Of a stretch of 64,000 nt of DNA, positions 7,917 to 16,682 are shown one piece after another. Each line of letters starts with the position of its first letter. The first letter of the stretch is position 1. Location: the NCBI RefSeq assembly GCF_030658505.1, contig NZ_JAUTXR010000173.1, positions 62,001-126,000 on the forward strand, read 5' to 3'. The translations under genes and the position numbers were made by a program. The notes beneath the pieces were generated by a model that made no database searches, was not told the DNA's origin, and saw nothing but the letters and a program-made list of their open reading frames with translations. Source of the DNA: Stenotrophomonas raiganjensis (SeqCode) (GTDB lineage Bacteria; Pseudomonadota; Gammaproteobacteria; Xanthomonadales; Xanthomonadaceae).

Positions 7917-9251
7917 TCAGCGCTGCGGTGGTGTCGGGTCGGGATCATCCACGCCCACGTTGCTGGACGGGTTGTCATACACCGCCTGGTCGAGCAGACC
8001 GGTTTCCTTGGCCACGATCACCGGCACAAGCATCTGCCCGGTCACATTGGTCATCGTGCGCATCATGTCCAGGATGCGATCGATGGCATACAGGTAACCG
8101 ATCGTCTCCAGCGGCAGGTTGGCCGCGCTCAGCACCACCGTGGCCATGATCACCGCGGTACCCGGCACGCCGGCGGTGCCGAAGCTGCCCAGCACCGAGG
8201 CGATCAGCACCACCACGTACTGTTCCGGGGTCAGCGGCACACCGCTGTACTGCGAAATGAACACCGCGCACAACGCCGGATAGATCGCGCCACAACCGTC
8301 CATCTTGATGCTGGCACCCAGCGGCACCGCGAACGAGCCGTAGTCCTTGTTCACGCCCAGGTTGTGGGTGATCGAACGCAGCGCCACCGGCATTGCGGCG
8401 AAGCTGGACGAGCTGACGAAGGCCACCTGCATGCCCGGCGCCGCGCCGCGGAAGAACTTCAGCGGATTCAGTCCGTGCGCCAGCAGCAGTGCGCTGTAGA
8501 CCACCACGATGTGCAGTGCGCAGGCCACGTACAGCGCCAGCACGAAATGCCCCAGCGGCAGCAGCTTCTCGAACCCGTAGCTGCCGACCAGGCCGGCGAT
8601 CAGGCCGAAGGTGCCGATCGGGGTGACTTCCAGCACGAAGCGGGTCACCTGGATCATGATGTCGCTCATCTGGCCGACCAGCTTGCGCGCCTCGGTCACC
8701 TTCTCGCCCAGCTTGACGATGGCAAAGCCGACCAGGCCAGCGAAGAAGATCACCGGCAGGATCGAACCACGGCCCGCGGCCAGCACGGTTTCACCGGCGG
8801 CATTGACCTTGGTGCCGATGCCGGACAGCGCGTAGAAGACATTGGCCGGTACCACGTCCAGCAGCACCTGCACCACGCTTGGCACTTCGCGCGGCACGTA
8901 GTTGCTGGCCATCGACAACTGCAGGCCACCCGCACCGGGCTGCAGTACCGTGCCTACGGCCAGGCCAACGCACACCGCCAGCGCGGCGGTGATCACGAAC
9001 CACAGGAAGGTGCGGCCACTGAGCGCGGCGACCGACTTCTGGCCATGCAGCGACGAGATCGCGTTGATGACCGCGAAGAACACCAGCGGCACGGCGATCA
9101 TCTTGATCAGGGTGACGTACAGCTCACCGAGCGGGCCGAACCACGTTTCCGCGGCCGGGCCAAGCGCCCAGCCGGCCAGCGCGCCAAGCACGAAGCCACC
9201 GACCACGCGCTGCCAGAATGGAATCCGCAGCCAGGCAGAGACCAGCTTCAT
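7917..9251 (-). CDS. Dicarboxylate/amino acid:cation symporter (DAACS family)
   Basis: 444 residues with about eight membrane helices plus the two re-entrant loops of the glutamate/dicarboxylate transporter fold. Diagnostic pieces are TLIKMIAVPLVFFAV near residue 50, the serine-rich hairpin SSSSFAAMP (HP1), and GSFGTAGVPGTAV (HP2). The TM7 signature, usually NMDGT, reads KMDGCGAIYP, so the cation/substrate site differs from GltP and DctA and the substrate may differ too. The start at 9251 (MKLVSAWLRIPFW) is preferred over an in-frame ATG 45 bases upstream that would add a proline/serine-rich stretch. It stands alone, divergent from the phosphatase gene, with a terminator downstream. Confidence 0.9.
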   Translation of the reverse strand: MKLVSAWLRIPFWQRVVGGFVLGALAGWALGPAAETWFGPLGELYVTLIKMIAVPLVFFAVINAISSLHGQKSVAALSGRTFLWFVITAALAVCVGLAVGTVLQPGAGGLQLSMASNYVPREVPSVVQVLLDVVPANVFYALSGIGTKVNAAGETVLAAGRGSILPVIFFAGLVGFAIVKLGEKVTEARKLVGQMSDIMIQVTRFVLEVTPIGTFGLIAGLVGSYGFEKLLPLGHFVLALYVACALHIVVVYSALLLAHGLNPLKFFRGAAPGMQVAFVSSSSFAAMPVALRSITHNLGVNKDYGSFAVPLGASIKMDGCGAIYPALCAVFISQYSGVPLTPEQYVVVLIASVLGSFGTAGVPGTAVIMATVVLSAANLPLETIGYLYAIDRILDMMRTMTNVTGQMLVPVIVAKETGLLDQAVYDNPSSNVGVDDPDPTPPQR

Positions 9252-9405
9252 AGGCAATCCAGAGGGGAAGGAAGGGATGCTGGCACGATAGCCCAAGGCG
9301 GCCCGCAGAACGACCGCCTGGCCGGCAAATCAGTGTGTCATCGGCGTGCCTTGCGAGGGCGGGCATAATGAACGTCCCGTTACAGTTTGTGAGATCCCAG
9401 CGTCC

Positions 9406-11112
9406 ATGCGTCGTTCCGTCTCCCTGTTGGCCGCCTGCGCCACCACCCTGCTGTTGGGCGCCTGCGCCAGCACCGCCCCCGCGTCCGCCCCGGCCGGCCT
9501 GAAGGTCGCCGTCGATCCCGTCGCCCATCCAGCCGGCGAGACCCCGCAGTGGTGGTACCGCAGCGGTGCCGCCCAGGCCGCGGCCAACGGTGCGATGTCC
9601 GGCAAGGCCAAGAACGTCATCCTGTTCCTCGGCGACGGCATGAGCCTGACCACCGTGGCCGCCTCGCGCATCTACGAGGGCCAGCAGAAGGGCGGCTCCG
9701 GCGAAGAGAACCTGCTGTCCTGGGAACGCTTCCCGGCCACGGCGTTCAGCAAGACCTACAACACCGATTCGCAGACCCCGGACTCGGCCGGCACCATGAC
9801 CGCCATCACCACCGGCGTGAAGACCCACATGGGTGCGATCGGCGTCAGTGCCGGCAGCCGCACCGACTGTGCCGACAGCCTGTCCAAGGGCCTGCTGACC
9901 TGGCTGCAGCTGGCCGACAGCGCTGGCCTGGCCACCGGCGTGGTCTCCACCGCGCGCCTGACCCACGCCACGCCGGCCGCCACCTACGCGCACTCGCCCG
10001 AGCGCAACTGGGAGAACGATACCGACCTGACCGAAGCGGCCAAGGCCGCCGGCTGCAAGGACATCGCCCAGCAGCTGCTGTCCACCTCGCGCTACGGCCG
10101 TGGCCCGCTGGTCGCCCTCGGCGGCGGCCGCGGTGAATTCACCACGGTAGAAGAACGCGACCCGGAGTACGACGACAAGGTCGGCCAGCGCCTGGATGGC
10201 CGCAGCCTGGTCCAGGAATGGCAGCAGGCGCATCCGCAGGGCGCCTACGTCTGGAACAGCAAGCAGCTGGCGGCGGCCGCCAATGCACCAGCCATCCTCG
10301 GCCTGTTCGAGCCGGACCACATGCGCTACGAGTACGAACGCCCGCAGGACCCGGGTGGTGAGCCGAGCCTGGCCGAACTGACCGCAGCGGCGATCAAGAA
10401 CCTTTCAAAGCACCAGGAAGGCTACGTGCTGATGATCGAAGGCGCGCGCATCGACCATGCCAACCACAGCGGCAACGCCTACCGTGCCCTGACCGAGACC
10501 GTGGCGCTGTCCGATGCGGTGCGCGTGGCCAACGAGCTGACCTCGGCAGACGACACCCTGATCATCGTCACCGCCGACCACTCGCACACGCTGAACTTCG
10601 TCGGCTACCCGGCCCGTGGCAACCCGATCCTGGGCAAGGTGAAGGACAAGGGCGGCGAAGATGGCGCCGGCAAGCTGGACTACGCGCTGGACGGCACCGG
10701 CCAGCCGTACACCACGCTGAGCTACGCCAACGGCCCCGGCCACACCGGCAGCAGCAACCAGCAGCCGGCCGGCCCGAAGCGCTACCCGCACAACCCGAGC
10801 AACTTCGAACCGGCCAACGGTCGCCCGAACCTGCGCGAGGTCGACACCGAGCATCCGGACTACATGCAGGAAGCGCTGGTGCCGATGAAGTCCGAATCGC
10901 ATGGTGGTGAGGACGTCGGCATCTGGGCACGTGGCCCGGGCAGCAAGGCGATCCGCGGCACGCTGGAACAGAACGCGATCTACCACATGATCGTGCAGGC
11001 CACCCCGGCCCTGCGCGAGCGCCTGTGCCAGGCCGGCACCTGCGACGACAAGGGCGTGCCTGTGCAGCTGCCGGCACCGACGGCCTTCGAGCGCAAGGCC
11101 GAGGCCAAGTGA
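9406..11112 (+). CDS. Alkaline phosphatase (PhoA family), lipoprotein
   Basis: 568 residues. The signal sequence ends TLLLGACAST, a clear lipobox, so the enzyme should be lipid-anchored facing the periplasm or exterior. It would hydrolyse phosphate monoesters. PhoA-type metal and catalytic residues can be aligned by motif: NVILFLGDGM (metal Asp), DSAGTMTAITTG (nucleophile Ser after Asp), IEGARIDHANH (Glu, Asp and His of the metal site), TADHSH (Asp-His) and ESHGGEDVG (last His). About 100 residues longer than E. coli PhoA because of inserts before the last motif. The stop overlaps the GTG start of a WG-repeat gene, so the two are coupled. I found no convincing Pho box upstream. Confidence 0.9.
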   Translation: MRRSVSLLAACATTLLLGACASTAPASAPAGLKVAVDPVAHPAGETPQWWYRSGAAQAAANGAMSGKAKNVILFLGDGMSLTTVAASRIYEGQQKGGSGEENLLSWERFPATAFSKTYNTDSQTPDSAGTMTAITTGVKTHMGAIGVSAGSRTDCADSLSKGLLTWLQLADSAGLATGVVSTARLTHATPAATYAHSPERNWENDTDLTEAAKAAGCKDIAQQLLSTSRYGRGPLVALGGGRGEFTTVEERDPEYDDKVGQRLDGRSLVQEWQQAHPQGAYVWNSKQLAAAANAPAILGLFEPDHMRYEYERPQDPGGEPSLAELTAAAIKNLSKHQEGYVLMIEGARIDHANHSGNAYRALTETVALSDAVRVANELTSADDTLIIVTADHSHTLNFVGYPARGNPILGKVKDKGGEDGAGKLDYALDGTGQPYTTLSYANGPGHTGSSNQQPAGPKRYPHNPSNFEPANGRPNLREVDTEHPDYMQEALVPMKSESHGGEDVGIWARGPGSKAIRGTLEQNAIYHMIVQATPALRERLCQAGTCDDKGVPVQLPAPTAFERKAEAK

Positions 11113-11654
11113 TCGTGAGGCAGGCCCGCCTTGCCCCTGCCAGCGGCCGCTTCGCGCGGTCGCTGGCCTTGCTCGGCATGCTGGCCAGTTCCAGCGCGCT
11201 GGCGCAGGCACCGGCGTGCAAGCTGCTGACCGACGAACACGGGTTGTGGCCGCTGCCCAACTGCGAAGTGGTCGATCATCGGCCGAAGATCAGCGCCGGC
11301 ACGTTGAAAGACCTGAACTTTGATGACCACGGCCTGGCCGTGGTGTATGCCGACCAGGGCTTCCACTACGTCGACCGCAAGGGCCGCAGCCTGCCGGTGC
11401 TGACCTGGGACAACGGCCCGGAAACGCCGCAGGAAGGCCTGCTGCGCGCCCGCGTAGGCAACCGCGTGGCCTACTTCGATCTGAAGTTCCGCCAGGTTGT
11501 GCCGGGCACGTTCGATTTCGGCTGGCCGTTCCAGGATGGCGTGGCCGAGGTCTGCAATGGCTGCCGTCGTGGTACGCCGGATGCCGATGGCCACACGCCG
11601 ATGGAAGGCGGAGAGTGGTTCCGGATCGACCGCGCGGGCCGCCGGGTGAAGTAG
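11109..11654 (+). CDS. WG-repeat-like secreted protein
   Basis: 181 residues from a GTG that overlaps the phosphatase stop (GTGA). A hydrophobic segment LALLGMLASSSALAQ is a probable signal peptide with cleavage after ALAQ. The mature part shows WG-like beta repeats (DDHGLAVVYADQGFHYVDRKGR, in which G-F and G-R turns recur, then FQDGVAEVCNGC) and several Cys residues. WG-repeat proteins are surface or periplasmic beta-rich proteins of mostly unknown role. The tight overlap implies a function tied to the upstream phosphatase, an inference. A GTG six bases later is an alternative start. The stop TAG is part of a GTAG-ended repeat. Confidence 0.7.
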   Translation: MIVRQARLAPASGRFARSLALLGMLASSSALAQAPACKLLTDEHGLWPLPNCEVVDHRPKISAGTLKDLNFDDHGLAVVYADQGFHYVDRKGRSLPVLTWDNGPETPQEGLLRARVGNRVAYFDLKFRQVVPGTFDFGWPFQDGVAEVCNGCRRGTPDADGHTPMEGGEWFRIDRAGRRVK

Positions 11655-11835
11655 GGTTTTTCGGCAGGGCTGCGCCCTGCACCTGCTACAAGCCTGAGCA
11701 ACCCCAACCGCCACTGGGGCTCGGTTTTTTTGTGTGTGGGGGGGGGGGGTGTGGGTGGGCAGGACACGCCGTAAACCCTTCCATGGGGGCTCGATGGCGC
11801 CATCCATGGCGCCAACGGTCCTGCCCACCCACACC
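11651..11835 (-). repeat. Composite structured repeat, copy 1 (reversed)
   Basis: Read on the minus strand, it has an 18-bp perfect outer stem (11748-11765 with 11818-11835, extendable into the G run before it) enclosing an inner hairpin GGCGCCAT-CC-ATGGCGCC (11796-11813), then a terminal palindrome GCAGGGC/GCCCTGC at 11664-11680. The inner linker shares CGAGCC, CATGGA and TTTACGGCGT with copy 2. The stretch 11731-11750 is a poly-G tract preceded by seven T residues. Together with copy 2 and the palindrome at 11923 this accounts for the 570-base gap before tilS. Confidence 0.75.
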
Positions 11836-11922
11836 GCCCCACCCCGGACAGATTTCCGGTGACGGCTGGACCATCCGCGCTTTGCGTGGATCAGATCTGT
11901 GAGAGATCGAATTGAATCCGGT

Positions 11923-11957
11923 GTCAGATTCGTTTTCCGCAGGAAAACGGATCTGAC
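11923..11957. repeat. Palindrome GTCAGAT...ATCTGAC, copy A
   Basis: Sixteen-base arms (11923-11938 and 11942-11957) pair with one G-T wobble around a three-base loop. A second member of the family lies at 55022-55056, at the end of the RnfB-like gene. Arms begin GTCAGAT and contain TTTTCC next to the loop. Confidence 0.8.
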
Positions 11958-11960
11958 CCC

Positions 11961-12206
<246 letters not shown>

Positions 12207-12214
12207 AGCAACCC

Positions 12215-12220
12215 TATACT
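12215..12220 (+). promoter_or_regulatory. Probable -10 element of a leaderless tilS transcript
   Basis: TATACT lies seven bases before the GTG start of tilS, and no Shine-Dalgarno sequence is present in between. Transcription would begin at or next to the start codon, implying a leaderless mRNA. Confidence 0.5.
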
Positions 12221-12227
12221 TGCCGCC

Positions 12228-13514
12228 GTGACTGCCTTCCCTGCCCTCGTTCCGCTGGATGCGCCGCTGCTGGTGGGCTACAGCGGTGGTGTCGACTCGA
12301 CCGTGCTGCTGCACTGGCTGTGGCGCTGCGCACGGGCCTCCGGCACGGCGCTGCGTGCGGTGCATGTGCACCATGGCCTGCAAGCCGATGCGGACGACTG
12401 GGTACTGCATTGCCAGCAGCAATGCGCGGCACTGGGCATCGAACTGGCTGTGCATCGCGTGCAGGTCAACAAGCGCGCGGGCCTCGGCCTTGAAGGCGCG
12501 GCGCGGCAGGCGCGACGTGCCGCGTTCGCAGCCGAACTGCGCGATGGCGAGACACTGGCACTGGCGCAGCACCAGGACGACCAGGCCGAGACTTTCCTGC
12601 TGCGGGCCCTGCGTGGTTCCGGCGTCGATGGCCTTGCAGCGATGTCCGCACGCAGCCGTCTTGGCGAACATCACCTGTGGCGACCGCTGCTGTCGACGCC
12701 GCGCACCGCGCTACTCGACTACGCCCAGCAGCACGCGCTGCAATGGATCGAAGACCCCAGCAACGCCGAAGACCACGCTGATCGCAACTTCCTGCGCCTG
12801 CAGGTGTTGCCGTTGCTGCGCCAGCGCTGGCCGCACGCGGCGGCGGCATTGGCCGGCAGCGCGACGCACTGCCGGCAGACCCGCGAACTGCTGGACGAGG
12901 AAGACGCCGAGCTGATCGCGCACCTGGAAGTGGCACCGCGGGTGCTGTCACTGGAACTGCTGCGCCAGGTGTCGCCAGGGCGCGCGGCACGCGTGCTGCG
13001 CGCCTGGGTGATCGGCCACGGCGCAGCACCGATGCCGGCCACGGTGTTGCAGCAGGCGCTGGAGGAGCTGTTGCCGGCCGACACCGACCGCCAGGCGCGT
13101 GTGCGCTGGCAGGATCACGTGATCCAGCAATGGCGTGACCATGCCTACCTGCTGCCGGCCCGGCTGCCCTCGCTGCCCCTCGACTGGCAGGCCGCCTGGG
13201 ATGGCCGTGCACCGCTGCCATTGCCCGACGGTGGCCAGCTGAGCCTGCTTGGCGCCAGCGCTTTCGAACAGCCACTGCAGGTCCGTGCACGCGTGGGCGG
13301 TGAGCGCATCCTGCTGCCGGGTCGCCAGCATTCGCACGCGCTGAAGGACTGCCTGCAACGTGAGCGCCTTGCCCCATGGCGGCGCGCGCAGCTGCCGTTG
13401 ATCTTCGATGGCCCGCAGTTGCTGGCCGCCGCCGACGTGGTCATCGCCGCGCCCTTGCAGGCCTGGTTGCAGGCGAACGAGGCACAGCTGCGGTGGCGTC
13501 CCGGCGGCTGGTGA
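12228..13514 (+). CDS. tilS: tRNA(Ile)-lysidine synthase
   Basis: 428 residues. TilS attaches lysine to C34 of the AUA-reading tRNA-Ile using ATP, changing both codon and amino acid identity; it is essential in bacteria. The PP-loop motif is SGGVDST (near residue 20), followed by VHVHHGL and ALAQHQDDQAET, all typical of the N-type ATP pyrophosphatase domain. The C-terminal TilS domains carry GRQHSHALKDCLQ. The GTG at 12228 is chosen because an earlier in-frame ATG at 12186 falls inside the composite repeat and would add a peptide encoded by the repeat palindrome. xseB follows 36 bases downstream. Confidence 0.93.
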   Translation: MTAFPALVPLDAPLLVGYSGGVDSTVLLHWLWRCARASGTALRAVHVHHGLQADADDWVLHCQQQCAALGIELAVHRVQVNKRAGLGLEGAARQARRAAFAAELRDGETLALAQHQDDQAETFLLRALRGSGVDGLAAMSARSRLGEHHLWRPLLSTPRTALLDYAQQHALQWIEDPSNAEDHADRNFLRLQVLPLLRQRWPHAAAALAGSATHCRQTRELLDEEDAELIAHLEVAPRVLSLELLRQVSPGRAARVLRAWVIGHGAAPMPATVLQQALEELLPADTDRQARVRWQDHVIQQWRDHAYLLPARLPSLPLDWQAAWDGRAPLPLPDGGQLSLLGASAFEQPLQVRARVGGERILLPGRQHSHALKDCLQRERLAPWRRAQLPLIFDGPQLLAAADVVIAAPLQAWLQANEAQLRWRPGGW

Positions 13515-13550
13515 ATTGACCCCCGCGCGCGGCCCGTCCACACTTGCCGC

Positions 13551-13811
13551 ATGGCCAAGAAGTCCCCCGAAAACGCCTCCCCGGTCGCCCAGTTCGAGCA
13601 ATCGCTCGAATCGCTGGAACAACTGGTGGAGCAGATGGAAACAGGCGAGCTGAGCCTGGAAGCGTCGCTCAGTGCTTACGAACGTGGCGTCGGCCTGTAC
13701 CGCCAGTGCCAGCAGGCGCTGGAGCAGGCCGAACTGCGCGTGCGCCTGCTCAGCGATCCGGCGCAGCCGGAAGCTGCCGAGCCTTTCGATCCGCCCAGCC
13801 ATGACGGCTGA
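13551..13811 (+). CDS. xseB: Exodeoxyribonuclease VII small subunit
   Basis: 86 residues. XseB packs in several copies against the catalytic XseA to form a nuclease that degrades single-stranded DNA from both ends. The sequence [20 protein letters not shown] followed by [10 protein letters not shown] is the standard two-helix core of the family. The last 11 bases overlap the start of ispA, the usual xseB-ispA arrangement in gammaproteobacteria, so translation is probably coupled. xseA is not in the window. Confidence 0.95.
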
Positions 13812-14679
13812 GGCCCTGTTCGCGCGCTGGCGCGACCGTATTGAAAGCCAGCTGGACGCTGCCCTGCCCTCTCCGGCCGAAGCGCCGCAGGGCCTGCACA
13901 AGGCCATGCGCTATTCGGTGCTGGGCGGTGGCAAGCGCATGCGCCCGCTGCTGGTGTATGCCAGCGGCCACCTGTTCGGCGCGCAACCTGAAAGCCTGGA
14001 TGCCGCGGCCATGTCCGTCGAGCTCATCCACGCCTATTCCCTGGTGCATGACGACCTGCCGGCAATGGATGATGACGCCCTGCGTCGCGGCAAGCCGACC
14101 ACGCACATCGCCTTCGACGAAGCCACGGCGATCCTCGCTGGCGACGCCCTGCAGGCGCGCGCCTTCGGCCTGCTGGCCGATGCGCCCCTTCCGGCCACCT
14201 TGCGCGTCGCCTGCCTGCAGACCCTTGCCCACGCCTCGGGTGCCGCTGGCATGTGCGGCGGCCAGGCGCTGGACATCGATGCCACTGGCCAACAGCAGAC
14301 GCTGGCGGCGCTGACCCGCATGCATGCGCTGAAGACCGGCGCATTGATCCGCGCGGCGGTGCGCATGGGTGCGTTGTGCGGGCAGGCCCACGAACCGCAG
14401 CTGGCCCGGCTGGACAGCTTCGCCGATGCACTTGGCCTGGCATTCCAGGTGCGTGATGACATCCTTGACGTCGAAGCCAGTTCCGAACAGCTGGGCAAGA
14501 CCGCCGGCAAGGACCAGGCCCAGGACAAGAGTACTTTCCCCGCCCTGCTCGGCATGGACGGTGCAAAGGCCCAGCTGCACGAACTCGCGGCGCGCATGCA
14601 GGCGATCCTGGCCGGATACGGCGAAGAAGCCGATGCGCTGCGTGCGCTGGCAACGCTGGCGGTGGAGCGCAATCACTGA
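13801..14679 (+). CDS. ispA: Farnesyl diphosphate synthase (polyprenyl synthetase)
   Basis: 292 residues. IspA condenses dimethylallyl diphosphate with two isopentenyl diphosphates to make the C15 precursor of quinones and undecaprenyl phosphate. The first aspartate-rich motif is [12 protein letters not shown] (near residue 83) and the second is RDDILD (near residue 218), each a magnesium-binding site; GGGKRMRP is the diphosphate-binding loop. Start ATG at 13801 is inside the end of xseB. dxs, often the next gene in other species, is absent; a terminator follows instead. Confidence 0.94.
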
Positions 14680-14743
14680 TCGCTGGCGGTGACGCTGTAT
14701 CGCTGCGCCCGCCGGGCGTGGCCCGTCGCTACCGCCAAACAGG

Positions 14744-14768
14744 AACGCCCGGCAGTGCCGGGCGTTTT
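14744..14768. terminator. Bidirectional terminator, ispA / DUF4870
   Basis: AACGCCCGGCA and TGCCGGGCGTT form an 11-bp stem with a T run on the plus side and A residues on the other. It serves ispA and the convergent DUF4870 gene, whose stop is at 14791. Confidence 0.85.
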
Positions 14769-14790
14769 CGTATCCGCGTGCGGACGATCC

Positions 14791-15159
14791 TTACTTGATC
14801 AGGCGCAGCGTGAACGGGTAGCGGTAGGCTTCGCCGTTGTTGGCCTTCACTGCCGCAATGATGCAGAACACCAGGTTGATGATGCCCACGATCGGCGCCA
14901 GGATGCCGCCGATGATCACGACCATCAGGATGATGCTGATGACCATGGCAATGGTCACGGTGATCTGGAAGTTCAGTGCTTCCTTGGCCTGGTCGGTCAC
15001 GAAGGCCTTGCCCGCGTCATCCTTGTTGATCAGCCAGATGATCAGCGCGCCGATGAAACCGGTGAAGATGCCCAGCAGGTGCGCGGCCAGGGCCATGGTG
15101 CGCTGGTCGGCCGGGACGTCGGTGGTGGCCGGCGGCGGGACGTTATCGAATTCGCTCAC
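14791..15159 (-). CDS. DUF4870 domain membrane protein
   Basis: 122 residues with a proline-rich N-terminus (NVPPPATTDVPADQRT) and three membrane segments: LAAHLLGIFTGFIGALIIWL, a central ITVTIAMVISIILMVVIIGG, and IVGIINLVFCIIAAVKA. The motif KEALNFQITV between the first two is typical of DUF4870/Tic20-like proteins, whose function is unknown. The GTG at 15159 is chosen because AAGGAG stands seven bases upstream, an ideal ribosome site; ATGs further up would place that site inside the gene. It stands alone between ispA and pmbA. Confidence 0.85.
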   Translation of the reverse strand: MSEFDNVPPPATTDVPADQRTMALAAHLLGIFTGFIGALIIWLINKDDAGKAFVTDQAKEALNFQITVTIAMVISIILMVVIIGGILAPIVGIINLVFCIIAAVKANNGEAYRYPFTLRLIK

Positions 15160-15246
15160 GACAAAACTCCTTTTCATTGGGTGGTCTTGACCAACCAGCA
15201 CCGAGCTGATCGCGTCAGGCGGACATAGCTTACGCCATCAACGCCA

Positions 15247-16614
15247 TCAATCATTACCGGCGATGGTCATCCGCCCCAGCAGGATCGAACCGGTCCGGAT
15301 GTGCGAGCGCGGGTCGACGTCGCTGCCGACCGCCTCGATGCTGCTGAACATCTCGCGCAGGTTGCCGGCAATGGTGATGCCGTCCACCGGGTACTGGATC
15401 TCGCCGTTCTCGACACGGAAGCCGCCCGCGCCCCGCGAGTAGTCGCCGGTCACCCCGTTCACGCCCTGCCCCATCAGTTCGGTCACCAGCAGGCCATCTC
15501 CCATCTGCCGGGCGATCTCCTGCAGCGGGCCGGCATTGGCCGCGAGCTGCAGGTTGTGCACGCCGCCGGCATTGGCGGTGGTCTGCAGGCCCAGCTTGCG
15601 CGCCGAATAGCTGCCCAGCACGTAGCGCTGCAGCACGCCGTCACGGACCAGCGCCGAATCACGGGTGGCCACGCCATCGCCGTCGAAGGCGGCCGAACGC
15701 AGGCCGCGGCGCAGATGCGGCAGTTCCTCGATCTGCATCCATTCCGGGAACAGGCGCTGGCCGACGCTGTCCAGCAGGAAGCTGGCCTGGCGATACAGGG
15801 CACCGCCGGATACCGCCGACAGCAGGTGACCGACCAGGCTGCGTGCCACTTCCGGGGCAAACAGCACCGGCATGCTGCCGGTGGCCATCGAACGCGGCTG
15901 CAGGCGAGCGACGGTGCGCTCGGCGGCACGACGGCCGACCAGGCCCACGTCTTCAAGGTCTTCGCGGGCCAGTGCGCTGGTGTACCAGCCATCACGCTGC
16001 ATGCCATCGCCCTGCCCGGCGATCAACGCACAACCGACCGAATGGTGGGTGCCGCGCTCGCGGCCGATGAAGCCATGCGAATTGGCATACACCGACAGGC
16101 TCTGCATGCTCGAGACCGAAGCACCGTCGGAATTGCGGATCTGTGCATCGGCCTCGCGGCCGGCCGCCTCGCAGGCCAGGGCCAGGTCCACCGCCTCGTC
16201 GGCCTGCAGCGCCCACGGGTGCCAGCCGTCCAGGTCCGGGAAGTGGGTGGCCATCAGGTCCGCCTCGGCCAGGCCGGCAACCGGGTCATCCTCGGTATGG
16301 CGGGCGATCGCACAGGCCTGCTCGACCGTGGCCGCGAGGCTGGCCTCGTTCAGGTCGCCGGTACTGGCACTGCCCTTGCGCTGGCCGAAATAGACGGTCA
16401 CGGCGATGCCGCGGTCGCGGGTGGACTGCACGGTCTCGACCTCGCCGAGGCGGACATTGACCTCCAGGCCCCGGTCCTCGCTGCAGCTGACCTCGGCCTG
16501 GCTGGCGCCCAGCCCACGGGCGCGGTCGAGCAGCTGCTGGGAGAGGTCGGCCAGCCGTTCCAGCCGGGCCGGGCTGTCGTCGCCGACAGCGGCTTCAGGG
16601 GCGATCACGTTCAA
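15247..16614 (-). CDS. pmbA: Metalloprotease subunit PmbA/TldE
   Basis: 455 residues. TldE is the partner of TldD; together they form a heteromeric Zn protease that matures peptides such as microcin B17 and degrades the CcdA antitoxin in E. coli. TldE lacks the metal motif itself. The sequence shows the N-terminal domain (SRDRGIAVTVYFGQRKGSA-like segment), a central QSLSVYANSHGF region and the C-terminal ANAGGVHNLQL and MGQGVNGVTGDYSRGAGGF, all conserved in TldE. Its partner tldD is encoded at 17315-18760. It is divergent from darP, as in E. coli. Confidence 0.94.
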   Translation of the reverse strand: MNVIAPEAAVGDDSPARLERLADLSQQLLDRARGLGASQAEVSCSEDRGLEVNVRLGEVETVQSTRDRGIAVTVYFGQRKGSASTGDLNEASLAATVEQACAIARHTEDDPVAGLAEADLMATHFPDLDGWHPWALQADEAVDLALACEAAGREADAQIRNSDGASVSSMQSLSVYANSHGFIGRERGTHHSVGCALIAGQGDGMQRDGWYTSALAREDLEDVGLVGRRAAERTVARLQPRSMATGSMPVLFAPEVARSLVGHLLSAVSGGALYRQASFLLDSVGQRLFPEWMQIEELPHLRRGLRSAAFDGDGVATRDSALVRDGVLQRYVLGSYSARKLGLQTTANAGGVHNLQLAANAGPLQEIARQMGDGLLVTELMGQGVNGVTGDYSRGAGGFRVENGEIQYPVDGITIAGNLREMFSSIEAVGSDVDPRSHIRTGSILLGRMTIAGND

Positions 16615-16636
16615 TGCTTTATCCTGTACGGGTTGG

Positions 16637-16665
16637 GCCCGGCATCACGCCGGGCGACTTTTTTT
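16637..16665 (+). terminator. Terminator-like hairpin in the darP leader
   Basis: GCCCGGC-ATCAC-GCCGGGC followed by GAC and seven T residues, reading toward darP. No plus-strand gene ends just upstream, so this is either a leader attenuator or lies upstream of the true transcription start. The 68-base pmbA/darP interval also holds the darP ribosome site (AGGTAGGAACG). Confidence 0.5.
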
Positions 16666-16682
16666 GAAATCAGGTAGGAACG

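Noticed and set aside
9297..9405. Pho box upstream of the alkaline phosphatase
   Set aside because: GTGTCATC-like sequence is too far from the tandem CTGTCAT consensus to claim PhoB control; a -10-like CATAAT at 9364 is the only promoter hint.
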